In this document: one piece after another, positions 1 to 7,889 of the stretch
Layout of the letters: each line of letters opens with the position of its first letter
Numbering within the stretch: the stretch's first letter is position 1
NCBI GenBank assembly: GCA_003241965.1
Contig: QBMB01000022.1
Span: 1 to 51,139 of the forward strand
Source of the DNA: Burkholderiales bacterium
Lineage (GTDB): Bacteria; Pseudomonadota; Gammaproteobacteria; Burkholderiales; Burkholderiaceae_C
DNA: 51,139 bases
Reading direction: 5' to 3'
The notes under the pieces: model-generated
What the model saw: the letters and a program-made list of their open reading frames with translations, nothing else
What the model was told of the DNA's origin: nothing
Databases searched by the model: none
Made by a program: the position numbers and the translations under genes

Positions 1-304
1 GGGAGGGCCCCATGCGCGCACATGGAATGCACTGGCATGACGCGCGGAAACGCTTGGTGGCTGAAGCACAACATGATGGACACCCTGAGTTGGTTGTGTG
101 TGCTGACGTACAGTCGCGCACTTGTTTTTTCATTCTTATGGGAACTGCGGGGACGACATGTAACGAGCCTTGAGTTGAGCCACGAGGCGTGCGTTGGAGC
201 GAACCTTGCTTCGAAGGCCTGATCCCTGTGAATGGGTGGCCTGCGCTTTATTTGATGGCTCTTGTGATTTCAAACAGGCCGCAGTTCTCAAGGAGGTTGA
301 AACG
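1..304. other. Left flank, no gene supported
   Basis: Short open frames exist on both strands but none has a ribosome-binding site, a recognisable product or consistent codon use. No terminal inverted repeat that would pair with sequence after 1429 is visible, so the left border of a mobile element cannot be placed. Apart from the ribosome-binding site at 290-296, nothing is called. Confidence 0.5.
290..296 (+). promoter_or_regulatory. Ribosome-binding site of the IS630-like gene
   Basis: AAGGAGG, close to the ideal Shine-Dalgarno sequence, stands 8 nt before the ATG at 305. It decides the start: the frame stays open upstream to 194, but nothing comparable precedes the earlier start. Such a strong site is notable for a transposase-like gene. 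Confidence 0.75.
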
Positions 305-1429
305 ATGCGAATTGCTGAAGCAATCGAGCTGGATGCGAAGACCACATCCGAGTTGCTCACGCTGTCCAGGGGCAGGCGGGTGGAGGCACGCGTACAGCAA
401 CGTGCCTGCGTCATCCTGCTGGCCGCGCAAGGCTGGCAAAACAAGGACATCGCCCGCGAGGTCAAGCTTGATCGGCGGCAAGTGGCGTTGTGGCGGCGGC
501 GCTTCATAGAAGGCGGCCTGCCGGCATTGCTGCAAGACGCTTCGCGTCCGGGGCGCACACCGAGCGTGACGTCCGAGATCGAGTCGCACATCCTGCACAC
601 GACGCTGCACGAACAACCGGCCACGGCCGCCCACTGGAGCACACGCACGCTGGCCTCGCATCTGGGCCTGAGTGCCACGACCATCCGCCGGGTGTGGCTG
701 CGCAACGGCATACAGCCGCACCTGAAGGAGGCTTTCAGGGAGGCTCCCGAACCGCCTCTGTGCCTCGAAACCGAGCGGGTCGATGTCGTGGGGCTCTACA
801 TGAACCCGCGCGAGCGTGTGCTGGTGCTCAGCTGTGCCGGGCAGGGCCCGATTCAGCTGCTTGACCGCACCCGACGCCGACGCGGCCTTGTGCCGGACAG
901 CGAACACCGGCGCCAAGACACGACAAACCTGTTGGCCGTGCTCGAGAAGCTTGAAGGCACCGTGCTCTCGGCGTGCAAGGACCGGCATGGGCATGAGGAG
1001 TGGCTCAAGTTCTTGCGCCGGATCGATCGCAGGATGCCCAGGCATTTGCAGTTGCACCTGATCGTGGAGAACCAGGCCACGCACAAGCGGCCCAAGGTCC
1101 AGGACTGGCTGGCCCGGCACCCGCGCCTGGTCGTGCACTCAACCCCGGTCGATAGCTCGTGGTTGAGCATGGTCGGGCGCTTTTTTCGCGAGATTGCTGA
1201 GCAGGGCATCCAGCGCGAAAGCTTTTCCAGCGCGGCCGAACTTCAGCAAGCGATTGCGCAGTACATCGCCCAACTGGACGAGGAACCCAGGCCGTTCACC
1301 TGGACGATCGGTGCTGCAGACGCCGCCCAGGTCGTCCGTGCCAGGGCGGCGCTGGCGCGCTGGACGATAAGTGCAGAAGAAAATGGTGCGCCGCAGCATG
1401 AAGCCGATGTAACGGCTGCCTGGGCATGA
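305..1429 (+). CDS. IS630-family transposase-like protein with degenerate DDE triad
   Basis: 374 residues, the full length of an IS630/Tc1-mariner-type transposase. An N-terminal helix-turn-helix region (about residues 10-75, with WQNKDIAREVKLDRRQVALW) and a second winged-helix segment (about 110-150, HWSTRTLASHLGLSATTIRR) look intact, as do family landmarks VVGLYMNP, ATHKRPKVQDWLARHP and EPRPFTWT. The catalytic positions do not. Where the family has VDEKSQIQALDR this protein has CAGQGPIQLLDR (Ala178 for the first Asp). LDN is replaced by VEN (Glu255 for the second Asp), and WLNMVERFF by WLSMVGRFF (Gly291 for the Glu). The 35-residue spacing between positions 255 and 291 matches a DDE enzyme, so the alignment is secure. 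The frame is undamaged and has an excellent ribosome-binding site. I infer a DNA-binding protein that probably cannot transpose, either a domesticated gene or a recently disabled one. It converges on the fimbria-like locus. No element ends were found. Confidence 0.85.
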   Translation: MRIAEAIELDAKTTSELLTLSRGRRVEARVQQRACVILLAAQGWQNKDIAREVKLDRRQVALWRRRFIEGGLPALLQDASRPGRTPSVTSEIESHILHTTLHEQPATAAHWSTRTLASHLGLSATTIRRVWLRNGIQPHLKEAFREAPEPPLCLETERVDVVGLYMNPRERVLVLSCAGQGPIQLLDRTRRRRGLVPDSEHRRQDTTNLLAVLEKLEGTVLSACKDRHGHEEWLKFLRRIDRRMPRHLQLHLIVENQATHKRPKVQDWLARHPRLVVHSTPVDSSWLSMVGRFFREIAEQGIQRESFSSAAELQQAIAQYIAQLDEEPRPFTWTIGAADAAQVVRARAALARWTISAEENGAPQHEADVTAAWA

Positions 1430-1487
1430 GTGTGGTTCTTACATCCCGAAACCCGGTTTCGCGGACGGGTCACCGCCGGGCGAAGGC

Positions 1488-1578
1488 TCAGATGGCCGAG
1501 AAGTCGGTCTGCACCGGCCAGTTCAGGGCGTTGACGCTGGCATCGATGGTGCCGCAACCCAACTGCGCCGGGGGATCA
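1488..1578 (-). pseudogene. Decayed duplicate of the 3' end of the neighbouring exported-protein gene
   Basis: On the minus strand just past the stop of the 1576-2049 gene, another frame reads CGTIDASVNALNWPVQTDFS followed by AI and a TGA at 1488-1490. The gene itself ends GMPWPVQTDLTTL. The shared WPVQTD block is also visible in DNA: about 20 nt at 1502-1521 and 1590-1609 differ at only two positions. It looks like the last 25-30 codons of a former tandem copy. A short direct repeat without coding history is the alternative. Confidence 0.4.
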
Positions 1579-2049
1579 GAGCGTGGTCAGGTCGGTCTGC
1601 ACTGGCCAGGGCATGCCGCTTGCGCCCACTGGCAACTGGAATTCATGTTTCAGCCACACGGTATGGATGCCTTTGCGAAGGCCGCAGACCTGGTACCCGT
1701 CGGCGGTGGGATTGATCGTCACAGGATCTCCCTGAACGGATTCCACCCGCCATGGCACGTCCGGCTTGGAGGGATTGCGCAACTCCAGGCAAAAACCCTG
1801 GTGCATGTTGGTGCTCACCACCAGTTGCTGCTGGCCGACCAGCCGGTTGTTGCCGGTCGCGTCAAGCTGGCTGGGATGGGCATTGCGCAGCACCCGCACG
1901 ATGGGCGGTATGGTGACCGTGATGCGGACCGAGGCACTGGCACTGCCGCCGTTGAGGCCCACGCTGCTCTCTGCGTGGCTGGCAGACGGCACCATGGCCA
2001 TGCACGCAATGTGCAGGGCGGCCATGGTGGGGCGAAACAGGGCATTCAT
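1576..2049 (-). CDS. Small exported protein, putative minor subunit of the fimbria-like system
   Basis: 157 residues with a signal peptide of about 26 residues ending in SASHA. The mature part starts with a beta-rich stretch, ASVRITVTIPPIVRVLR, which resembles RVNVTVSVPTLVLLRVG in the 4918-5535 product and DFTVNIDRMVYLRVG in the 3066-3758 product, so these look like diverged relatives. Two cysteines (GFCLEL and YQVCGL) could form a disulfide. It is the last gene of the unit, 125 nt after the chaperone gene, and an AAGGA lies upstream. No database family is recognised; export is well supported, a structural role is inferred from context. A fragment of a second copy of its 3' end follows at 1488-1578. 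Confidence 0.7.
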   Translation of the reverse strand: MNALFRPTMAALHIACMAMVPSASHAESSVGLNGGSASASVRITVTIPPIVRVLRNAHPSQLDATGNNRLVGQQQLVVSTNMHQGFCLELRNPSKPDVPWRVESVQGDPVTINPTADGYQVCGLRKGIHTVWLKHEFQLPVGASGMPWPVQTDLTTL

Positions 2050-2174
2050 ATGCCATGTATCGTCCTTGTCGCGCCCGACTTGAGGCCTGCTGCAGCGGAG
2101 TGCTCAAAAGCCCGATCGGGCAGCGCCCCCAACGCCTTCGGGTAGTGCTAAAGGAAACGTTCTTGTGCAGCGGA

Positions 2175-3035
2175 TCAGGGCAGGGTGGCCTGAACCTTGA
2201 AAGCGCCGTCGTCCCAGTCCAGGGTGCCGGAGACCTTCAGCGGAAACTTCGGCACAGGGGCCACTGCCGAGCCGGCAACGCGAGCGCTCAACACCAATGA
2301 ACGGGTTTGCCCCGGCAGGATGGGGCCGCCGTCCGGGATGAGCTCGAACGATTGACCGGCGCCATCGCTGGCGCTGAGTGCGCCGTCCAGACGGCCATGT
2401 GCGTCGCCCGTATTGCGCACGGTGATCACCGGTCGCCGTTCGGCGCGAACGCTGTCCGAGCCTATGCGCATCAGTTCAAGTTGCGGCTTGGCGCCACCCA
2501 CTGCCAGGTAGACCGACACCGCAATACGCCCACTCACCGGCAAACTCAGGCTTGCACCACCGCCGTTGATGGTCGCCATCTGGGCTGGCTCGACGCCTTC
2601 GATGGCGATCATGAAGCGGCATTCACCGCGAGGTGCGTTGGCAGGTACGTCGATCTGGAAGCGAAACGGCACGTTGCTGCGCGCGGCCAGTTGGCGTGTG
2701 CGCCGCTCCAGCGTCACCCAGGGCCGGCAGCTGTTGGGCAGCAACTCATCGTGAAAGGTCAGCTCACCTTGCTCGCTCAGAGACCAGTCCATGGTGCGGA
2801 ACGACAAGGTGCTCACCAGATCGCCCACGTTGTAGACCTGCAGCGACTGCCCCACACGTTGCCCGCTCTGGGACGTGAGTTCGGTGCGCGACGGCGCCAC
2901 AGCCACTTCAAAGGGCGCGGCCAGCAAAGGGGCCGCAGACAGCGCGAGTGCACAGACCAGCAGGGCGCGCCCTGCTGCTCCTGTGGCAGCCCACCGATTG
3001 GCGAGCGCGGGGGGGTATGGGGTGACGGTGTACAT
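2175..3035 (-). CDS. Periplasmic pilus-type chaperone (PapD-like fold)
   Basis: 286 residues with a long N-terminal region containing an export signal (hydrophobic core about residues 22-40, cleavage probably after LLAAP). The mature part opens with PFEVAVAPSRTEL and SLQVYNVGD, the pattern of the first beta strands of pilus-assembly chaperones. A second immunoglobulin-like domain follows (RPVITVRNTGDAHGRLDG, then LPGQTRSLVLSARV). Such chaperones bind secreted subunits in the periplasm by donating a beta strand and deliver them to an outer-membrane pore. The sequence is clearly not of the classical FimC/PapD group and is nearer the broad, poorly characterised chaperone families. It lies downstream of four subunit-like genes and serves as the assembly factor of this locus by inference. 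Confidence 0.7.
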   Translation of the reverse strand: MYTVTPYPPALANRWAATGAAGRALLVCALALSAAPLLAAPFEVAVAPSRTELTSQSGQRVGQSLQVYNVGDLVSTLSFRTMDWSLSEQGELTFHDELLPNSCRPWVTLERRTRQLAARSNVPFRFQIDVPANAPRGECRFMIAIEGVEPAQMATINGGGASLSLPVSGRIAVSVYLAVGGAKPQLELMRIGSDSVRAERRPVITVRNTGDAHGRLDGALSASDGAGQSFELIPDGGPILPGQTRSLVLSARVAGSAVAPVPKFPLKVSGTLDWDDGAFKVQATLP

Positions 3036-3065
3036 GGGAAGGCTTGAAGATCGCGGAAAGATCGG

Positions 3066-3758
3066 TCAGGGCGCCACGGCAGAGAACGTGATCTGGCCGC
3101 TGTAGGTGCCTGCCACCGGGCTGCTGCTCGGAGCGAAGTTGAAGGTCCAGTTGGCCGAGCGGTAGGTGAGCAGTGTGGGCGCTGCTGCGGTGCCTGCCCC
3201 GCCCAGCGCCACATTGACGGCGGGCCCCGGGCCCACGGCGGGGACAGTGGGCGCAGGCAGGTTGGCGTTGTCGCTGGAGCTCAAGGTGATGTCGGACATG
3301 GGGATGATGTTGGCGCCGCTGGTCAGCGGTGTGGTCGCCTGCGCACTGATGCGCACCTGCCCTGCGTTGCTTCGCACTTCCACGGGCAGCACGACCGCCG
3401 CAGCAGCCGGGTAGCCGGGGGCCGCGCCGTTCCAGTTGACCGACTGGTTGTTGCCGTTGGTGGCGCTGGTGGGCACCCCCGGAATGCTCATGGGCGAGAG
3501 CGAGAAAGACAGCGCGCTGATGGATCCACTGGCTGCGGGCCCGGTGCCGGAAGCCGCGCCCGAATGGCTGCTGCCGTTGCCCACGCGCAGGTACACCATG
3601 CGGTCGATGTTGACGGTGAAATCCAGTCGGGCGTCGGTGGTGCGTGTGCCGCTGTTGCCTTGAGATTCGGTCTGCTCTGCCCAAACGGGCGTGGCCATCA
3701 CCAGGACAGCCAAACCCAGCGCGGCCTGTTGGCGGGCGAAGGAAGGCAGCCTTCTCAT
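3066..3758 (-). CDS. Exported subunit-like protein, beta-rich, Ser/Ala/Pro-rich
   Basis: 230 residues. The ATG at 3758 overlaps the upstream stop by 4 nt (ATGA), which fixes the start although the frame stays open further upstream. The signal peptide runs to TPVWA (about residue 28). The mature sequence begins with LDFTVNIDRMVYLRVG, a motif shared with the 4918-5535 protein, is then low in charge and rich in Ser, Ala, Gly and Pro, and has no cysteine. The C-terminus, GTYSGQITFSAVAP, is an alternating hydrophobic strand like the closing strand of pilin-type sandwiches. It resembles the 4918-5535 product in overall plan and may be a second major or alternative subunit. No named family is recognised. 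Confidence 0.75.
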   Translation of the reverse strand: MRRLPSFARQQAALGLAVLVMATPVWAEQTESQGNSGTRTTDARLDFTVNIDRMVYLRVGNGSSHSGAASGTGPAASGSISALSFSLSPMSIPGVPTSATNGNNQSVNWNGAAPGYPAAAAVVLPVEVRSNAGQVRISAQATTPLTSGANIIPMSDITLSSSDNANLPAPTVPAVGPGPAVNVALGGAGTAAAPTLLTYRSANWTFNFAPSSSPVAGTYSGQITFSAVAP

Positions 3759-4279
3759 GGCAACACGGCCAGCTCGAAGCTGGGCTCGACGCCGAAGGAG
3801 CCACCGTTCCAGTTGCCGATGGCGCTGGTGTCCAGGCGCATGCCCAGTTCGATGGACAGCGTGGTCAAGGCTTGTTCGATGGTGCCCGTCCAGAGGGCCA
3901 GACGCTGCCCCGGTTGCACCTGACCACTGAGCGCACCGTCGAGCCCACGCCAATGAAAGACCAGACCCGAGGCGCGCCGCAAGCCCGGTACGCTGGGAGG
4001 CAGCACGAGATCGATGCGCACGCGTCTGCCGACGAAGGCGGCTGTGGCAAGCCGGTATTCCACCCGTCCGAACTGGGCGTGGGCTTCGCGTGAAAAGGGC
4101 GTTTGGGCGAACGGAAGGCCGTTCTCGTTGAGCACCTGCACCGCGGCCACCTGCTGGCGCGGCGAAGCCGAGCTGTCCAGCCTGTGGATGGTTTGTGCGC
4201 TCACCTGCGTCGCCGAGATCATGAGCAAACAGATCAGCAGCAGTAGCTTCCAGCCCGAAGCGCCGTTGCGGATGTTCAT
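3755..4279 (-). CDS. Exported protein of the fimbria-like locus, unknown family
   Basis: 174 residues with a clear signal peptide (LLLLICLLMISATQVSA, residues 12-28). The mature part is beta-rich, cysteine-free and lacks the LRVG strand seen in its neighbours. It is coupled on both sides: its start overlaps the upstream stop (4276-4279) and its stop overlaps the next start (3755-3758), each by ATGA. Being embedded between two subunit-like genes, it is probably an adaptor or assembly partner of the same structure; that role is inference from position only. Confidence 0.7.
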   Translation of the reverse strand: MNIRNGASGWKLLLLICLLMISATQVSAQTIHRLDSSASPRQQVAAVQVLNENGLPFAQTPFSREAHAQFGRVEYRLATAAFVGRRVRIDLVLPPSVPGLRRASGLVFHWRGLDGALSGQVQPGQRLALWTGTIEQALTTLSIELGMRLDTSAIGNWNGGSFGVEPSFELAVLP

Positions 4280-4905
4280 TCGATGCTGGCCGTGAACACC
4301 ACCCGCCCTGTGTAGCGCCCGGCGGGGTACAGCGTGGAGTTGTTGTAAGTGAAGACCAGTGTGTTGGCCATTTCAATGGTGCCGCCGCTGCAGCAACTGA
4401 ACTGCGACAGGAACTGGGTGGCCCCTCCGGTGAAGCTGCCGTTCTGAATGTCGAAGGTGGTGAAGTTGGATTTCTCGAACGCTGTCCAGCTGACGGTGTT
4501 GAAGGGAATCACCGTGCTGCCACAGCCGGTGGCTGGCACACAAGCCATGCCTGCCACTGAATTGACGCGCAGCCGCAGAATCTGGTCGCCGTTGTTCCAT
4601 TGCCCGCGCATGCGAACGCGCACCCCACCTGTCGGCGTGGTGGCTGGTGTGCCGGCGTCGGGCACGCCAACCACGGACGAGGGTGTGGGGCTGGTGTTGG
4701 CGCCGGTCACGTTGAACGTGACGTTGTTGACCGTGCCCCCGGTCGACCCCACTTGCAGCTGAATGAAGCGGGGGCTGGCGAATGGGAAAAACGTGAACAC
4801 CGCTCCCGCCTGGCTGCAGGCCAACAGGCCCGCTGCCAGGAGGCAGGTGCGTCGTCCCGGCCGAGGGGCTGGATTACTGCGCACTATCTGAGCGGATGGG
4901 TTCAT
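4276..4905 (-). CDS. Exported cysteine-containing subunit-like protein
   Basis: 209 residues. The signal peptide ends near CSQAGA (about residue 35). The mature part contains SPRFIQLQVGS, a variant of the LRVG strand of neighbouring subunits, a Pro/Thr-rich stretch, four cysteines (MACVPATGCG and SQFSCCSGG, a vicinal pair) and a closing strand RYTGRVVFTASIE typical of pilin-like sandwiches. It has more mature cysteines than any sibling, which makes it a candidate for a specialised tip or anchoring subunit; this is inference. Its stop overlaps the next start by 4 nt, and it starts 12 nt after the preceding subunit gene. Confidence 0.7.
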   Translation of the reverse strand: MNPSAQIVRSNPAPRPGRRTCLLAAGLLACSQAGAVFTFFPFASPRFIQLQVGSTGGTVNNVTFNVTGANTSPTPSSVVGVPDAGTPATTPTGGVRVRMRGQWNNGDQILRLRVNSVAGMACVPATGCGSTVIPFNTVSWTAFEKSNFTTFDIQNGSFTGGATQFLSQFSCCSGGTIEMANTLVFTYNNSTLYPAGRYTGRVVFTASIE

Positions 4906-4917
4906 ATCGCGTTGAGC

Positions 4918-5535
4918 TTACAGCGCCGTGGCGGTGTAGGTGACCACCTGGGAATGAGCCCCTGCGGCTGCGTTGGCCAGGCCAGCAGCGCTGAGGCTGT
5001 AGGTCCAGGTGGCGGTGGCCAAGGTGTTGCGAGTCAGGGGGGTCGGAGCGAACGTGCCGGTATTCGCCCCTGGGTGTGCCAGGGTGCCGGTGCTGGTCAC
5101 GTCGATGTTGGCGGCCACCAGTCCGCTGGGGCCCGGGAAGGCGGTGGTCACCGCGCCGGTCACGCTGCCGCCGCCAGCCGAATTGGTCCAGGCAAAAGCA
5201 TTGATGGCGGCCGATGGCGTGGCGCCAAACACGGGTGCCGTGCCGTCCCAGCCCGAAGCCTGGCTGTTGCCGCCCACCAGGGCGCCCGCTGCCACGCCAC
5301 CGGGAATGCCCGGGGTGGGCGCCACAGTGATGTTGGCGGCTTGTGCAGCGGCGCCACTGGTACCGACGCGAAGCAGCACCAGCGTGGGTACCGAGACGGT
5401 GACGTTCACGCGGGCCGTGGCTGTGTTGCCGGTGGCGCCCGTTGCACTGTAGCCGTAGGTGCTTTCAGCTTGCAGACCGGTGCTGGTCAGGAACAGGGCG
5501 GTGGCGGTGGCAAGCAGTTTGAAAGAGGTTTTCAT
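4918..5535 (-). CDS. Exported major-subunit-like protein of the fimbria-like locus
   Basis: 205 residues. The start at 5535 is preferred because AAGGA stands about 8 nt upstream and the signal peptide MKTSFKLLATATALFLTSTG...QAE then begins at residue 1; the frame is open to 5598 but the extension is implausible. The mature protein is cysteine-free, very rich in Ala, Gly, Thr and Val, has the strand ARVNVTVSVPTLVLLRVG near its N-terminus and ends with SQVVTYTATAL, a pilin-like terminal strand. This is the composition of an abundant secreted fibre subunit. It is the first subunit gene after the barrel gene. Function is inferred from composition and context. Confidence 0.75.
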   Translation of the reverse strand: MKTSFKLLATATALFLTSTGLQAESTYGYSATGATGNTATARVNVTVSVPTLVLLRVGTSGAAAQAANITVAPTPGIPGGVAAGALVGGNSQASGWDGTAPVFGATPSAAINAFAWTNSAGGGSVTGAVTTAFPGPSGLVAANIDVTSTGTLAHPGANTGTFAPTPLTRNTLATATWTYSLSAAGLANAAAGAHSQVVTYTATAL

Positions 5536-5666
5536 GGAGATGTCCTTGTGAAGGTTGGAGCAGCGAGGTAACGAACGAAAAAAACAATGAGAAAACACAG
5601 GGCGCGCGGCCGCAGCCAGCGCGGGGAGGTCAATGTCGGGTGGTCATGGGCAGGCCTTTCGAATGC

Positions 5667-7889
5667 TCAGTTGTTGACCCGGGTCACCCCCAGAGGGGCC
5701 ACCACCTCGCCGCGCAGCGGCACGTCCACCACGGTCCGGCTTTGCGGACCTTCCCCCCAGGGCAATGGCACCGTTTCGGGCCGAAGACTCAGTCGCTGTG
5801 GCCCGGTGGGTACCAGCGCGAATTCAAAAAGACCGCGGTCGTTGGTGACCGCACGCGCACGCTCATTGAGCAAGACCTCGACCCCCGGGACGCCGGCCTC
5901 GTTGGCCTGTTGGACACCGTCGCGGTTGGCGTCAAAGAACACCACGCCGCTGATGCGGCCTGCGCCCGCGCCCTGGGGCCCGCGTATACCGAACCCGTAG
6001 GGTTGACCTTGTTGGCCCTCGTAGCGGAGGTACACCAGCGCGGTCTTGTCGTTGCTGCGGCTCACGCTGACGGCGCCGGGCAGTCCGGTGGTATCGACGT
6101 TGACCACCGCCTGGTTGAGCAGCAGCGATGCACCCAGCGTCCAGCCGGGTGACAGGCGTTTTTCGGTTTGCAGCGAGCCGGACAGCCCGCGACTGGTGGA
6201 CAGGTTGCCGCTGCGTGAGGTGTAGCGCAGGTTGGCGTTGAGGTTCCAGTCGGCCGCCAGCCAGGTCTGCCAGGTCACGCTGGCCGTGGGGTAGGTTTGT
6301 GTTTCCGTGTCGCTGCGGTCCCGCGCCCAGCCCAGGCTGGTGCGCAGCAGGTTGTTCTGAAAACCCTGCTGGCGCCGCGTCCAGTCCTGCTCCCACTCGA
6401 TCTCTTCGCCGGTGGCGGTGGGGCCGTTGCTCACCAAAGATTGGTTGCGCCGCAGGGTCATGCGAGCGACGGTGTCTCCCCAGTCGTTCCAGCTGGTTTG
6501 GTAATAAGCGTTGCCATAGCTGCTTCGTTGGCCCGAGGCAGCGTTACGAATGCGTTGCAGGCTTTGTTGGAGGTAGCCGCCCCAACTGCTGCGCCGGTCG
6601 ATTCGGTGCTGCCAGTTGGCATTGATGCCTGTGCGCAATTGTTCGCCGTTGTTGAAGAGGCCGGTGTCGGGCTGCTTTTCATGATCCACGCCAACGCCCC
6701 AGTTCATGCGGCTCTGGCTGCTGTCCATGCGCCAGTACAGACCACGTGCACCGTCCGAGACGTATTGGTCGCCAAAGCTCAGGCGCGGCTGCGTGGTGTA
6801 CAGGCCCGCTTCATGGCGGTAGGCACCTGCCTGCAGCCCGCCCTCAACGTACACGCCACTTGAGCCCGCGCGCTCGCCAGTGCTCACGGTGCTCTGGCTG
6901 TTCAGCACGGTCAGGCGCGCGCGGCGGTCGCCATCGTTGAACAGTGTGTAACCCTGGCCCAAAGTGACCGCAGTGCTGGTGGTGTCTGCCAAGGGCGAGA
7001 CGCCCAGGCCGTTGTTGCCAAAAATCCAGGGCGCATCACTGGAACGGTTGACTTGAATGCCTGCGTACAACGCGTCATCGAAGCGCCGCGTATAGCCTGC
7101 CCAGAGCACCTCACCCTCGGTGCGCTCGAAGCTGGGGAAAGGGCCCCCGGCGAGTTGACCGCGCTCACCCCAGCCCACGCGCACGTCGTGCTCCCGGGAG
7201 AACAGCCGGGTGCTGGCGCCGCGCACGGTGCTGCTGCCCAGCGAGAGCCGCTGGCCTCGGCTCAGGCCGTCGGTGATCTCGCTGCTGATGTCGCCGGCAG
7301 CGCTGTCGGCAAACATGAACGGCGTGACAGGCAGACCCTGGTTGCGCAAAGTGAGACGGCCGCCTTGGCGGGACTCGGTCGGGAAAAAGAAAGCGCTAGA
7401 GGCCCCACCCGATGCCTGCCCGAACCGCCGGCGCGTGTCTGCCTGCACCCCCCACTCTCCGTGGTTGAGTGTCTCCATGCGGTATTCCAGCCGCAGGCCC
7501 GCTTCGGTGCTGCTTTGGACGGGCGCGCCAGTGGTCCTTTGTTCGGCCCAGCCGATACGGCTTTCGGCCACCCATGAGCGCAGGCCCATGGGCTCGTTCT
7601 GTGCGTCGATGGCGGCTTGCATGCCGGCGCCATCGTCGCCTTCTTCCATGACCCGGTCCGCGTATGCCGGTGGCTGATTGCGCATCAATTCCCGCAGGCG
7701 TTCCTGCTCTGCTTGAAACCTGTCCAACGATTGAATCTGGGCCATGACTTCGGGAAGTGCGGGTTGAGTGCCGCTTTGTGCTGCCACCGCCATGGGGATC
7801 AGGGTGAACCAAACCATCGCATGCCTGCATCGCAACCCACGCATTGTTTTTCGGGTCATGAGAGGGCTTGGCGGGGCGCTGACACACAT
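5667..7889 (-). CDS. Outer-membrane beta-barrel with C-terminal SdrD-B-like domain (usher-like)
   Basis: 740 residues from the ATG at 7889; an internal ATG at 7859 would give 730 and neither has a good ribosome-binding site. The signal peptide ends near AVAAQ (about residue 37). A polar, partly helical segment follows (about 40-110), then some 500 residues of alternating strands full of Trp, Tyr, Arg and turns (for example YRMETLNHGEWGVQADT), as in a large outer-membrane barrel. From about residue 643 comes GRISGVVFFDANRDGVQQ and GVEVLLNERARAVTND, the signature of SdrD-B/carboxypeptidase-regulatory-like domains. It is first in an operon with a pilus-type chaperone and subunit-like genes and so occupies the usher's place. 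It is shorter than classical ushers (about 800-870) and I see no classical usher motifs. CS1-type usher relatives are the nearest conceptual match. Confidence 0.75.
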   Translation of the reverse strand: MCVSAPPSPLMTRKTMRGLRCRHAMVWFTLIPMAVAAQSGTQPALPEVMAQIQSLDRFQAEQERLRELMRNQPPAYADRVMEEGDDGAGMQAAIDAQNEPMGLRSWVAESRIGWAEQRTTGAPVQSSTEAGLRLEYRMETLNHGEWGVQADTRRRFGQASGGASSAFFFPTESRQGGRLTLRNQGLPVTPFMFADSAAGDISSEITDGLSRGQRLSLGSSTVRGASTRLFSREHDVRVGWGERGQLAGGPFPSFERTEGEVLWAGYTRRFDDALYAGIQVNRSSDAPWIFGNNGLGVSPLADTTSTAVTLGQGYTLFNDGDRRARLTVLNSQSTVSTGERAGSSGVYVEGGLQAGAYRHEAGLYTTQPRLSFGDQYVSDGARGLYWRMDSSQSRMNWGVGVDHEKQPDTGLFNNGEQLRTGINANWQHRIDRRSSWGGYLQQSLQRIRNAASGQRSSYGNAYYQTSWNDWGDTVARMTLRRNQSLVSNGPTATGEEIEWEQDWTRRQQGFQNNLLRTSLGWARDRSDTETQTYPTASVTWQTWLAADWNLNANLRYTSRSGNLSTSRGLSGSLQTEKRLSPGWTLGASLLLNQAVVNVDTTGLPGAVSVSRSNDKTALVYLRYEGQQGQPYGFGIRGPQGAGAGRISGVVFFDANRDGVQQANEAGVPGVEVLLNERARAVTNDRGLFEFALVPTGPQRLSLRPETVPLPWGEGPQSRTVVDVPLRGEVVAPLGVTRVNN

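Noticed and set aside
1..1500. Terminal inverted repeats and TA target duplication for the IS630-like gene
   Set aside because: No pairing was found between the flanks; a GATGTAACG-like similarity near 160 and 1406 is direct and too short.
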